Source: a virus. Taken from it: a DNA stretch of 62,838 nucleotides. The position numbers and the translations under genes are program-made. The notes under the pieces were generated by a model. It made no database searches and was not told the DNA's origin. It worked only from the letters and a program-made list of their open reading frames with translations. Shown in pieces: positions 15,972 through 22,880 of this stretch (position 1 is its first letter; the number at the start of each line of letters is the position of its first letter). Location: IMG/VR virus record IMGVR_UViG_3300042444_000200, positions 1 to 62,838 of that record; one strand, given 5' to 3'.

Positions 15972-16331
15972 TTAGAACCCCACATCGCTGAAGGCATCGG
16001 ACTTTTCCGTCGCCTGATCCGACTTCCGTGCCGGGTCAAAAACGATGTTGTTGCACAGCACCTTGTAGGCAATGCCTGTGGTGCCGTCCCGCTTCTCGTA
16101 CTCCTCGATGGAGAACTTGCCTTCGACGAGGACGTACTTGCCCTTCTGCACCTTGTCCATCACCTCTTCGGCAAGGTCGTCAAAAGCCAGTACGTCGAAC
16201 CAGATGGTCTTTTTCTGGTCGTCCTTGCCCTCTGTGTGGGCCAGCGAGAAGGACGCCATCGCCTTGCCGCTCTTGGTCGTGCGCGACACGGGGTCTTTCC
16301 CCGCGTTTCCAGTGATCCGTAGTGAGTTCAT
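15972..16331 (-). CDS. ssb: Single-stranded DNA-binding protein
   Basis: 119 residues from MNSLRITGNAGKDPV; the open frame runs further upstream but this ATG fits the family start. The OB-fold core is clear: GNAGKDPVSRTTKSGKAMASF, WFDVLAFDDLAEEV and KGKYVLVEGKFSIEEYEKRDG. The C-terminus ends SDAFSDVGF, a version of the acidic SSB tip that recruits partner proteins. It coats single strands during replication and annealing and would work with the ERF-type protein and helicase elsewhere in this genome. First gene of its operon, divergent from the secreted PEP-like gene. Confidence 0.92.
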   Translation of the reverse strand: MNSLRITGNAGKDPVSRTTKSGKAMASFSLAHTEGKDDQKKTIWFDVLAFDDLAEEVMDKVQKGKYVLVEGKFSIEEYEKRDGTTGIAYKVLCNNIVFDPARKSDQATEKSDAFSDVGF

Positions 16332-16413
16332 GTCATGCCTCGTGAGTGAAAACCAACAACACAGCCAAGTATCCAGACGAACAGCCGACCTGTCCCCTGA
16401 CTTTTTCAGTAAA

Positions 16414-16421
16414 GCCATAAC
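16414..16421 (+). promoter_or_regulatory. GCCATAAC motif before secreted gene
   Basis: Plus-strand GCCATAACAGGGG 40 bases ahead of the ATG of the PEP-CTERM-like gene, preceded by an A/T-richer stretch (CTTTTTCAGTAAA). One of the recurring motif copies. Confidence 0.55.
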
Positions 16422-16461
16422 AGGGGTACCGAGTGCCCTTAGTCCAAACAAAAGGCACGTT

Positions 16462-17274
16462 ATGTTTCACGCCATCGCCAAGTTGATCTCGTTCTCTGCT
16501 GCCCTGACTCTCTCCGGCGCACTGGGTCTTGCTGCTGCACTGTTTGGCGTGGGGTACGCAAGTGCTGGCACGATCACTGGCACCTCCCAGACGTTCGACT
16601 CCGAGATTCGTCAGCGGCTGAGTGAGTACGAAGATTGGGGTGTCTGGAATGCAGGCACCCTGCAAGCCAACGTCACCAGCGGGGGTGGGCGGATCAACTA
16701 CTCCCTCACGGCCACTCCGTACGCCTCTCCGGCTACGCCACTGGCCCGTGATCCCGGCGTGGCGATCTTCAACACGGGGAACGGCTACTACGTCGGCGGG
16801 CTCTCCTACGTCACCAGCAGTGCCGAAGGGAAGGGCTTCACCTTGACCGTTCCTGCCCAGTACGCCAACGGGAGCCGCCTCGACCTGTGGCTGATGACCA
16901 ACGGGCCCGTTTCAGCCGACATCACCGCTTCCTCCCTCTCGGGGTCAGGGACTACGGTGAGCCTTTCTCCCTACCAGAACTACATCGTTTCCTTCATTTC
17001 CAGCGGACTTACCGAAGACCTTACGGTGAGCATGGTCGGTCGAGGGAACTTCAACAGCGCACAGGGGCAGATGTCCTTCGGGGCGGCTGCGCTTACGCCT
17101 GTTTCCGTACCGGAGCCAGACCTGTGGATACCGCTGCTCATGCTGCTCGGCGGCTTCATCGCCTACAAGATCGTCGAGGCCGTCTGGTGGTTCTATGACA
17201 CCGTGCGTCGGCTGGAAGATGAGTTCGCCCGCAAGGGTGAGTGGACTGACCTCGAAGACCGCTGGCTCCCGTAG
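16462..17274 (+). CDS. Secreted/membrane-anchored protein with PEP-CTERM-like tail
   Basis: 270 residues from ATG; a signal sequence (SFSAALTLSGALGLAAALFGVGYASA) leads a Ser/Thr/Gly-rich beta domain. Near residue 225 is VPEPDLWIPLLMLLGGFIAY, a VPEP motif followed by a transmembrane helix, as in PEP-CTERM sorting signals. Unlike standard PEP-CTERM proteins, the helix is followed by a 40-residue cytoplasmic tail (DTVRRLEDEFARKGEWTDLEDRW) rather than a short basic end. Alone between divergent units, it may be a lysogenic-conversion or host-surface protein. No catalytic motif is seen. Confidence 0.7.
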   Translation: MFHAIAKLISFSAALTLSGALGLAAALFGVGYASAGTITGTSQTFDSEIRQRLSEYEDWGVWNAGTLQANVTSGGGRINYSLTATPYASPATPLARDPGVAIFNTGNGYYVGGLSYVTSSAEGKGFTLTVPAQYANGSRLDLWLMTNGPVSADITASSLSGSGTTVSLSPYQNYIVSFISSGLTEDLTVSMVGRGNFNSAQGQMSFGAAALTPVSVPEPDLWIPLLMLLGGFIAYKIVEAVWWFYDTVRRLEDEFARKGEWTDLEDRWLP

Positions 17275-17395
17275 AACTTCGGATCGAGAGGGTAGCCACC
17301 GACCGCCAGTGGCGTGATTCAGTCCCTCCGATCTTTGGCCGACGCCTGACGCAGCCTGACAACGGCCGGGCGCAGGGGCGGAGTCGGCCTCTGGC

Positions 17396-17482
17396 TCACA
17401 CCGCCGGGCCATCCAAGAACTCCACCATCAGGCCCGTGTCGGCCTCTTCGTCGGCGTACCAGTCTTCGTCGTCCCATCCCAT
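17396..17482 (-). CDS. Possible acidic micro-protein (28 aa)
   Basis: A 28-codon frame beginning MGWDDEDWYADEEAD and ending in TGA. It is strongly acidic and Trp-rich, and a CCCCCATAAC motif ends 6 bases before its ATG, which would give an almost leaderless transcript. There is no ribosome-binding site. Codon content suits the phage, but at this length chance cannot be excluded. Confidence 0.3.
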   Translation of the reverse strand: MGWDDEDWYADEEADTGLMVEFLDGPAV

Positions 17483-17488
17483 GCAAGG

Positions 17489-17498
17489 GTTATGGGGG
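17489..17498 (-). promoter_or_regulatory. CCCCCATAAC motif
   Basis: Minus-strand copy of the recurring motif, directly before the 28-residue acidic frame. If used, transcription would run toward the convergent end of the secreted gene. Confidence 0.4.
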
Positions 17499-17511
17499 TG
17501 GGTGTCGAAAA

Positions 17512-17526
17512 CTGGAAAAAATCCAG
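17512..17526. repeat. Inverted repeat CTGGA-AAAAA-TCCAG
   Basis: A perfect 5-base inverted repeat around five A residues, in the regulatory gap and just ahead of TTATATATA. Could be a protein-binding site or part of an origin-like AT-rich element; small size keeps this tentative. Confidence 0.35.
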
Positions 17527-17669
17527 AAGGGGAACGTTATATATACGCGGGCGGGGGCGGGGGCCTGCGGGGGTGCGTCACACGCAAGTGCGGGCGGGCG
17601 AAGGGGATGCGTGTAGGCCAGAGGATCGCGGCCAGATGCAACCGAGTTGCATGTAGAATCCTTCAACTC

Positions 17670-17678
17670 ATTTATGGC
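17670..17678 (-). promoter_or_regulatory. GCCATAAAT motif
   Basis: Minus-strand GCCATAAAT inside the regulatory gap. The nearest minus-strand frame is the acidic micro-protein about 190 bases downstream. It may drive an unannotated RNA. Confidence 0.35.
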
Positions 17679-17782
17679 ATATCGTCCCCGCGAAACCTAC
17701 ATCATCCGCACAGGCTTCGCGCGCGCGTTCCGTTTCAGAACGACAAGCCGCAATATGCGTTTGGGCCTTGTTTTATAGGCGT

Positions 17783-17811
17783 TTGCAGCATGTTCGGCAG
17801 GGGCATTGTGT
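17783..17811 (+). promoter_or_regulatory. Early promoter module copy 1
   Basis: TTGCAG, 17 bases with TGTTCGGCAGG inside, then TTGTGT. The spacing and internal core match four other copies at 18.8, 20.6, 23.2 and 25.3 kb. It is followed by a GCCCCG/CGGGGC hairpin and, 72 bases on, the first plus-strand early gene. Confidence 0.68.
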
Positions 17812-17883
17812 CGGATCGACACTGCCGATGCTCGCCCCGTTCGGGGCAGTCGAGCGGTGCGACCGGCGACCGGAGTCTGCATC

Positions 17884-18237
17884 ATGGCCGCCAAGAAGAA
17901 GTCCGCCGCTGCCCCTGCCCTCGACATCAACGCCATCGTGGCGGCTGCTGTCGCTCAGGCTCTCGCGTCGGCCAACGTCGCCCCTGCGGGAACCGTCGCC
18001 ACCGCCGTCGTGGCGGAGCCCCCTGCGAAGCCCTCCGCGAGCAAGGGCTCGTACAACGCGGAAGGGTGGGACGGCAAGGGCGGCGAGTTGTGCATCACCG
18101 TGCGTCGTGGTAGCGGCAGGGGCATCACGTTCCTGACCGCTGCCCAAGTCGCGGAGTTGGAGTCGCCCGTGATCTCCGGGCTCGTGGCGTCGGTCGAGAA
18201 GGCGGCCGGTCGCAAGTTGGGTGCGAAGCGGAAGTAG
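17884..18237 (+). CDS. Basic-tailed unknown protein (117 aa)
   Basis: ATG chosen where GGAG precedes it (MAAKKKSAAAPALDINAIVAAAVAQALA). Lys-rich ends flank an Ala-rich helical region, and the second half has a compact domain (GGELCITVRRGSGRGITFLTAAQVAELESP). Lys/Ala-rich ends suggest nucleic-acid binding, in the manner of small nucleoid-like or phage early proteins. It is the only gene between promoter module 1 and a strong terminator, so it forms a monocistronic unit that is probably expressed early and strongly. Confidence 0.68.
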   Translation: MAAKKKSAAAPALDINAIVAAAVAQALASANVAPAGTVATAVVAEPPAKPSASKGSYNAEGWDGKGGELCITVRRGSGRGITFLTAAQVAELESPVISGLVASVEKAAGRKLGAKRK

Positions 18238-18267
18238 TCCGCACGCGGTTCCTGACGCATCCCCTGA

Positions 18268-18305
18268 CCCCCTGCTGGCCCTAGTGGCTGGCAGGGGGTT
18301 TTTTT
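18268..18305 (+). terminator. Intrinsic terminator after 117-aa gene
   Basis: CCCCCTGC ... GCAGGGGG stem with an inner GGCC/GGCT helix, followed by seven T. Ends the transcription unit of the first early gene, 30 bases past its stop. Confidence 0.88.
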
Positions 18306-18309
18306 GTAC

Positions 18310-18424
18310 GGCGGTAAAGGCCCCGCTTCGTGCGTGGAGCCTAACTGGTACTTGCCCGATGCTTCGGCCCTTGCGCAGGGGTCGCAAGCGTAAGGCGTGG
18401 GCGGGTTCGACTCCCGCTACCGTC
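18310..18424 (+). ncRNA. tRNA-like RNA between two terminators
   Basis: Ends GGCGGTA and TACCGTC can pair as a 7-base acceptor-like stem (one G-U). The 3' side is abutted without a gap by a perfect 5-base T-arm with loop TTCGACT (GCGGG/CCCGC). A CTTGCG/CGCAAG hairpin with a 7-base loop lies inside. The interior is about 84 bases, much longer than a normal tRNA, and that hairpin's loop lacks U33. No protein frame fits. It may be a tRNA mimic, a degenerate tRNA with an insertion, or a structured regulatory RNA. It lies exactly between two intrinsic terminators. Confidence 0.5.
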
Positions 18425-18437
18425 TCCCGCACACCTA

Positions 18438-18473
18438 CCCCGCTCCATCCCGACAAGGTGGAGCGGGGTTTTT
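18438..18473 (+). terminator. Intrinsic terminator after tRNA-like RNA
   Basis: CCCCGCTCCA / TGGAGCGGGG 10-base stem followed by five T, then GTTGGCCC, a tail shared with the terminator at 19246-19288. It isolates the tRNA-like element from the next gene. Confidence 0.88.
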
Positions 18474-18532
18474 GTTGGCCCATCGCACTGTGCGAAAGGC
18501 CGTGCCCTACGGTTTCACGCGGAGGATCAGCG

Positions 18533-18742
18533 ATGCCCGAATGGATTTCTTGCGGCGAACGGCTCCCCACCGACAGCACAACCGTGCTCGCGTTTGCGGC
18601 CGGTCAGTGCTACGCCATGCAGCACTACGCGGGCGACGACGACTACCCCGCTGAATGGGCCTGTGCGCAGGGCGACGGTTGGGGTGTGCCAAACCACCTC
18701 GTCACCCACTGGATGCCCATGCCCCAGCCCCCCGCAAAGTGA
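18533..18742 (+). CDS. DUF551-like small protein (69 aa)
   Basis: Starts MPEWISCGERLPTDSTTVLAF and ends VTHWMPMPQPP, both hallmarks of the DUF551 family (W-I-S-x-x-x-R-L-P ... V-T-H-W-M-P-L-P). These small beta proteins are frequent in phage early regions and have no assigned function. GGAGG sits 9 bases before the ATG. The gene is monocistronic, bounded by terminators on both sides. Confidence 0.82.
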   Translation: MPEWISCGERLPTDSTTVLAFAAGQCYAMQHYAGDDDYPAEWACAQGDGWGVPNHLVTHWMPMPQPPAK

Positions 18743-18772
18743 CAGGGGCACAACAACGCGACGCGGCAACAA

Positions 18773-18806
18773 CCCCCTCACTGGGCAACTGGTGAGGGGG
18801 TTTTTT
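18773..18806 (+). terminator. Intrinsic terminator after DUF551 gene
   Basis: CCCCCTCAC / GTGAGGGGG 9-base stem with a 10-base loop and six T. Directly upstream of promoter module copy 2. Confidence 0.9.
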
Positions 18807-18820
18807 GTTTCCCGCACTGG

Positions 18821-18849
18821 TTGCCGGTCGTTCGGCAGGTGCTATGTGG
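18821..18849 (+). promoter_or_regulatory. Early promoter module copy 2
   Basis: TTGCCG, 17-base spacer containing GTCGTTCGGCAGGTG, ATGTGG, then a GCGGCA/TGCCGC leader hairpin. Sits between a terminator and the ATG of the 107-residue gene, as expected of a promoter. Confidence 0.65.
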
Positions 18850-18899
18850 CGGCACGTTGCCGCTGCTGTTCGGTGCGTTTTCTTTCGGAGAGTTTCACC

Positions 18900-19223
18900 A
18901 TGCCCCGTTTCATCCCTTCCGTGATCGACGTTACCTATGACCTCGTTGACCTCATGCTCGACGAGGCCACCGGCTGCGACCGGCTGAACGATGAGTGCCG
19001 CGAGTGGCCCGACTACGCCGAAGACATCGACGGCATCGGGCGGTTCGCCGTGATCTACAACCTGCCGGGCAACCTGCCGGAGTGTGATCCGACGTACCAC
19101 GAGACGATGGATGAGGCGGAGCAGCGGCTCCGTGAACTCCGGGCGGAGGGCCGTGAACTGTACGGTCGCAACGATCCCTACGTCTACGAAATCGTGGACA
19201 TGAACGAGCGGACGTTCGCCTGA
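18900..19223 (+). CDS. Unknown acidic protein (107 aa)
   Basis: MPRFIPSVIDVTYDLVDLML follows GGAGAG. The protein is acidic, with a conserved-looking middle (GIGRFAVIYNLPGNLPECDPTYHE) and a helical C-terminus (MDEAEQRLRELRAEGRELYG). It forms a single-gene unit between promoter module 2 and a terminator. No family was recognised. Small acidic early proteins often inhibit host enzymes, but nothing here proves that. Confidence 0.65.
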   Translation: MPRFIPSVIDVTYDLVDLMLDEATGCDRLNDECREWPDYAEDIDGIGRFAVIYNLPGNLPECDPTYHETMDEAEQRLRELRAEGRELYGRNDPYVYEIVDMNERTFA

Positions 19224-19245
19224 CCCGCGACGCGGTGAAACCTAG

Positions 19246-19288
19246 CCCCCTGCTGGTAGCCGAAAGGCCACTGGCAGGGGGCTTTTTT
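19246..19288 (+). terminator. Intrinsic terminator after 107-aa gene
   Basis: GCCCCCTGC / GCAGGGGGC stem followed by six T and GTTGGCCC. The stem arms are the same as those of the terminator at 18268, a sign of duplication or recombination between early units. Confidence 0.87.
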
Positions 19289-19325
19289 GTTGGCCCGATT
19301 CATCCCCAAACCCGGAGACAAAGCG

Positions 19326-19865
19326 ATGGCAACCATGCAGATGGTCAGTGATTTCTGTGACAACTACGCGATTGAGGCTTACCTCGAATGCGACAACGAG
19401 GGGCGGCTTCGTGCGCCCATCACGGCACACACAATCGCAGCCCGATTTGGCGTGCTCGACAACTGCCCCGTGCGGTTCGTTGGCCGCGAGTTCGTTCACG
19501 AGTTGGGCCTTTACTACATGGCCGCGAGCATCGGGAACGGCGAGCGTGGCGTCCATGTGTGGATCGGACGGAAAGACCCGCTGGGAAGCACAGAAATCAA
19601 GGCCGTACCTCGATCCGCTCCGTACGTTGTCGGACTCCCCGAGAACCCCGCCGTTTTGCACGGCATCCCCGACCCCGACCGCGTCACCGCATGGGGTGCC
19701 GACGACTTCTGGGTACGCACCACCGACAGCATCGTCGCGGACGTAGCCAACCACCGGAAGATGCTCGACGAGAAGGTGAAGCGGCTCCGCAAGGAACTCA
19801 CCGACGCGGAGAAGGAACTCGATGTCTTTGTCAACTGGGTCTGCGGCACAGCCAACGGCGGCTGA
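19326..19865 (+). CDS. Unknown protein (179 aa)
   Basis: ATG after GGAGACAAAGCG (MATMQMVSDFCDNYAIEAYL). The N-terminal two thirds form a compact mixed domain (RFVGREFVHELGLYYMAASIGNGERGVHVW, GLPENPAVLHGIPDPDRV). The C-terminus is a coiled coil (KMLDEKVKRLRKELTDAEKELDVFV). It starts the region downstream of the 19246 terminator without a recognisable module promoter. Family unknown. Confidence 0.65.
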   Translation: MATMQMVSDFCDNYAIEAYLECDNEGRLRAPITAHTIAARFGVLDNCPVRFVGREFVHELGLYYMAASIGNGERGVHVWIGRKDPLGSTEIKAVPRSAPYVVGLPENPAVLHGIPDPDRVTAWGADDFWVRTTDSIVADVANHRKMLDEKVKRLRKELTDAEKELDVFVNWVCGTANGG

Positions 19866-19871
19866 CCCAAC

Positions 19872-19880
19872 CCCATAACC
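19872..19880 (+). promoter_or_regulatory. CCCATAACC motif
   Basis: Plus-strand CCCCATAACC immediately after the 179-residue gene and 24 bases before the next ATG. Motif copy on the early strand. Confidence 0.4.
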
Positions 19881-19904
19881 ACACATACGAAAGGAGAACC
19901 CGTA

Positions 19905-20351
19905 ATGTCCCGCACGTTTGCCCACCTGCCGTCCCGAATCCGTGAGGATCGCGGCCTGCACTACGACCCCGCTGGTACTGCCAACCTGCCCACTCACGGG
20001 CGGGCTGGCTACGTCCGCAGCATCGACCGGGCGGAGGGTGCCCGGCTCGTCACCTCAACCGCACGGGAAAGGCGTGCCCTGATCCACACCCTCACCACCA
20101 TCCGCAGTCTGCACGATGCGGAGGACAAGTTCGGCACGGGAGATAGGTGGTACGACCCGTGCGTGGTTGGGAGGCGGGTCATCTTCCGCTGCCTCGACAA
20201 GTGGGAGGAACTCGACCCTCGCACTCCAACCTACGACCCCACGCACGACGATGAGGCACAGGCTATCGCCGACCGGGAGTGGGAGGAGGAGGTGCGTGAT
20301 TGGTACGAGCGTCTCCCGGAACCGTGCCCCTGTTGTGGAAGGAGGGACTGA
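19905..20351 (+). CDS. Unknown protein with C-terminal zinc knuckle (148 aa)
   Basis: MSRTFAHLPSRIREDRGLHYD behind AAGGAGAACC. Basic and Arg-rich in the first half (ATARERRALIHTLTTIRSLHDAE), with an acidic middle, and ending PEPCPCCGRRD, a half zinc knuckle. It may bind nucleic acid. The stop is followed by the next gene after two bases. Function not recognised. Confidence 0.65.
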   Translation: MSRTFAHLPSRIREDRGLHYDPAGTANLPTHGRAGYVRSIDRAEGARLVTSTARERRALIHTLTTIRSLHDAEDKFGTGDRWYDPCVVGRRVIFRCLDKWEELDPRTPTYDPTHDDEAQAIADREWEEEVRDWYERLPEPCPCCGRRD

Positions 20352-20353
20352 AC

Positions 20354-20614
20354 ATGGACATCGACATCTCGGACGACCTGCAAGACCTGCTCGAAAGAAT
20401 GGAACTGGACGGGCGGTTCGACGACGCCGACACGATCACTCGTGCGGCCCTCGAAATCGCACGACTGAGGGGCGGGGATGATCCCGCGTTCAAGCCCACG
20501 CTCACTGCCCCCGAGAAGGAGGCAGTCAGTGAGGCGTGCGACGAGGGAAGGTGGTGGCCGAAGGACTACCACCACATCCACACGCTGCGAGAGTTGCTCG
20601 CGAGGATGAGTTGA
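20354..20614 (+). CDS. Unknown acidic protein (86 aa)
   Basis: MDIDISDDLQDLLERMELDGRFDDADTI opens an acidic, helical protein; the ATG follows GGAGGGACTGAAC. The middle KPTLTAPEKEAVSEACDEGRW resembles small phage proteins with a loose four-helix layout. It is probably coupled to the 148-residue gene and ends just before promoter module 3. Unknown function. Confidence 0.62.
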   Translation: MDIDISDDLQDLLERMELDGRFDDADTITRAALEIARLRGGDDPAFKPTLTAPEKEAVSEACDEGRWWPKDYHHIHTLRELLARMS

Positions 20615-20646
20615 TTCGCCCGTAACAACGGGCTTCGAGCGGGCGG

Positions 20647-20675
20647 TTGACGCTCGTTCGGCAGGTGATTTGTGA
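20647..20675 (+). promoter_or_regulatory. Early promoter module copy 3 (amidoligase)
   Basis: TTGACG, 17 bases with CTCGTTCGGCAGGTG, TTGTGA. This is the best match to a consensus -35 among the copies. It is followed by a GAGCCG...CGGCTC hairpin and then by an apparent terminator before the amidoligase ATG. Confidence 0.72.
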
Positions 20676-20713
20676 GCCGTGCTGCTCGTTGCAGTGCGGC
20701 TCGTTTCTTTCCG

Positions 20714-20740
20714 GGCCATGCCATTCGGCGTGGCCTTTTT
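20714..20740 (+). terminator. Terminator-like hairpin in amidoligase leader
   Basis: GGCCA-t-GCC / GGC-g-TGGCC stem with an ATTC loop, then five T. It lies between promoter module 3 and the gene it should serve, so it may act as an attenuator needing antitermination, or may insulate the gene from upstream read-through. Confidence 0.65.
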
Positions 20741-20764
20741 CGTTTCTTGAAAGGGGATCGCGAT

Positions 20765-22039
20765 ATGTCCGCACAGAAGTACGACGAGGCTGGGTTCGGC
20801 GAGGACGACGGCCTGCACCGTGACACGGGCACGATGTTCAACCCGGAGGGGTTCGACTGCGACGGGCGTGACGACGAGGGCTACGACGTAAATGGCTACA
20901 ACGAGTCGGGCTTCAACCGCGACGGCATCAACCGCCGAACCGGCAATGAGTTCGACATCTACGGTCACACGGAGGACGGCTCTCGCTACAACGAGGACGG
21001 CTACGACTGCAACGGGTACGACGAGGAGGGGTACAACGAGGAGGGGTACGACTCGGAGGGGTTCGATAGCGACGGCATCCACTGCGATACCGGCACTGAA
21101 TACAACGAGGACGGGTACGACGTTCACGGGAACGAGCAGGAGGCCGACGACGACGGGTTCGACGACGGGCTTCGGCCGTACGAGGAGTGCGTGATCGAGG
21201 CGACGGGCTGGCGTCACCCAACCGGGCGGCACGACACGCTGCTCGCCGGTCACGAGATCGAGATGTATTCCCGTGACTGCGACCTGACCGACGTTGCCAA
21301 CGTGGTGAATCAGTTGGCCCGTGCGTACCGCAAGCACGCCCCGACTGTGCTTGGAGGCTCGAAGTTCGGGCATTGTGCCATCGGCAAGCACGACGGTTCG
21401 CTTGGCGAGGACGGGCGGATCGGCGGGTTCGAGACTGTCACTGTCCCCCTCACTCGTGAGCAGACGTACGGAATCTTTGAGTCGTTCGATGTGCTGGGCG
21501 ACGGCGAGTGCAAGGCGTGGAGCATGGGCCCGGAGGTCGGGCACCACATCCACCTCAGTCTGTCCGCCATCTCGCCGCTCACGCTCGGAAAGATGGGCGT
21601 GTTCCTCAACGAGCCGGGCAATCGGCGGTTCATTGAGGCAGTGGCCCAGCGGGGTGCGATCTACAACGGGTTCGAGAACAACAAGAAACTCACGCACCCC
21701 AAGCCGTACGTGCGGCACAGCGTGATGAACGTGACGCCGCAGACAGTGGAGTTCCGCATGTTCAAGTCGAACCTGCGGTCGAGCGGCATCCTCAAGAACT
21801 ACGAGTTCGCCATCTCAACCGTGCGGTTCTGCCGTGAGGCAAGTGCTGCCGACCTGAACTTCACCCACTACCTGCGGTTCCTTGCAGCCCACCGCAAGGA
21901 GTTCCGGTACATGCACCAGTTCATGCTGCAAGCGAGCGGCGTAGTCAGCATCTACGACGGCCGCAAGTGGTGTGACGTTTACGCCTCGTTCGTTCCGCAG
22001 AACGGACGCCGTGCCAACAAGCCCGACCAAGCAGCCTAA
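20765..22039 (+). CDS. GS-like amidoligase with acidic repeat N-terminus
   Basis: 424 residues. Residues 1-135 are tandem five-residue repeats of the type D-x-E-G-Y / D-x-D-G-F, very rich in Asp, Gly, Tyr and Asn. From about 155 comes an Amidoligase_2-type domain (glutamine-synthetase-like carboxylate-amine ligase): GHEIEMY near 162, KHDGSL near 208, GFETVTVPL near 221, GHHIHLSL near 259 and VEFRMFKSNLRSS farther on. Such enzymes form amide bonds with ATP. The next gene is a glutamine amidotransferase, which could supply ammonia. The repeat tail may be its own substrate; that is a hypothesis. Driven by promoter module 3. Confidence 0.83.
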   Translation: MSAQKYDEAGFGEDDGLHRDTGTMFNPEGFDCDGRDDEGYDVNGYNESGFNRDGINRRTGNEFDIYGHTEDGSRYNEDGYDCNGYDEEGYNEEGYDSEGFDSDGIHCDTGTEYNEDGYDVHGNEQEADDDGFDDGLRPYEECVIEATGWRHPTGRHDTLLAGHEIEMYSRDCDLTDVANVVNQLARAYRKHAPTVLGGSKFGHCAIGKHDGSLGEDGRIGGFETVTVPLTREQTYGIFESFDVLGDGECKAWSMGPEVGHHIHLSLSAISPLTLGKMGVFLNEPGNRRFIEAVAQRGAIYNGFENNKKLTHPKPYVRHSVMNVTPQTVEFRMFKSNLRSSGILKNYEFAISTVRFCREASAADLNFTHYLRFLAAHRKEFRYMHQFMLQASGVVSIYDGRKWCDVYASFVPQNGRRANKPDQAA

Positions 22040-22068
22040 CCCACCCCACCACAAGGAGAACCAACCAC

Positions 22069-22875
22069 ATGTGCCTCGCAATCTACAAGCCTGCCACCAC
22101 CAAGCCCGACTGGGGTGCCTACCAAAACGGGATGGCCGAGAACCCAGATGGCTGGGGCTTTGCCGTGATCGACAACGGGGAACTGCTAACCGCCTGCGGA
22201 ATGGGCGGGTTCGCTGAGTTCCGCCACAACTTCGAGCCCTTCTCGCACTGCCAGTCCATCATCCACTTCCGATGGGCTACGCATGGCACGAAGGACGAGA
22301 CGAACTGCCACCCCTTCTTCGTCAAGGACTTGGCCGTGATTCACAACGGCATGATTCAGATCGACACGAAGTCTGACGAGGCACGCTCGGACACATGGCA
22401 CTTCGTCACGAAGGTCGTGGCCCCCATGTACGAGCGTGACAGGGACTTCTTCCTCCACGACGATGTCATGTTCAACATGGAGTTGGCCCACGCCACCAGC
22501 AAGTTCGTGTTCCTGCGGCAAGACGGAACCGTGTGCATCTGGAACGAGGCAGACGGGAAGAACACTGCCGATGGGCACTGGTATTCCAACGACGGGTACC
22601 TCCCGTCCCGCAAGTATTGGACGCAGCCCTCTTCCAAGAAGGCTGTTGCCAACTGCACCGTGTCAGTCCGCGATTCGTGGAGCATGACCGACGCGGAGGA
22701 CGAGGAGATGTACCGCAGGTGGAAGGAGGACGAGGGCTACGACTCATACGAGAGGGCGTACCACGAGAAGATGGAGCACGACCTCATGGCGTTCGGGTTC
22801 ACCCGCGACACGGTGGACGAGGTGTTCGGGCTGCTCGGCGGCTACGGATTGGAGGCACTGTTCGACGTACTCTGA
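22069..22875 (+). CDS. Class II glutamine amidotransferase
   Basis: 268 residues starting Met-Cys (MCLAIYKP), so Cys2 becomes the N-terminal nucleophile after Met removal. The class II (Ntn) signatures are all present: NPDGWGFAV, HFRWATHGTKDETNCHPF and LAVIHNGMI. This domain hydrolyses glutamine and channels ammonia to a partner. Here the partner is presumably the amidoligase 29 bases upstream, because no synthase domain is fused. The C-terminal 90 residues are helical and acidic and may dock the partner. AAGGAGAACC precedes the ATG. Confidence 0.88.
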   Translation: MCLAIYKPATTKPDWGAYQNGMAENPDGWGFAVIDNGELLTACGMGGFAEFRHNFEPFSHCQSIIHFRWATHGTKDETNCHPFFVKDLAVIHNGMIQIDTKSDEARSDTWHFVTKVVAPMYERDRDFFLHDDVMFNMELAHATSKFVFLRQDGTVCIWNEADGKNTADGHWYSNDGYLPSRKYWTQPSSKKAVANCTVSVRDSWSMTDAEDEEMYRRWKEDEGYDSYERAYHEKMEHDLMAFGFTRDTVDEVFGLLGGYGLEALFDVL

Positions 22876-22880
22876 CCCGA

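Larger units (their letters stand above)
17275..17883. other. 600-base regulatory gap at head of accessory region
   Basis: No convincing large gene. The gap holds a tiny minus-strand frame (17396-17482), two CCATAA motifs on the minus strand, a CTGGA/TCCAG inverted repeat around an A-run (17512-17526), TTATATATA (17536-17545), four G-runs able to form a G-quadruplex (17549-17574), the first early promoter module and a GCCCCG/CGGGGC hairpin. It could contain an origin or immunity control region; neither is proven. Confidence 0.5.

Noticed and set aside
20231-21718. 495-codon open frame on the minus strand
   Set aside because: Antisense to the amidoligase; its repeats only mirror the acidic repeat DNA.
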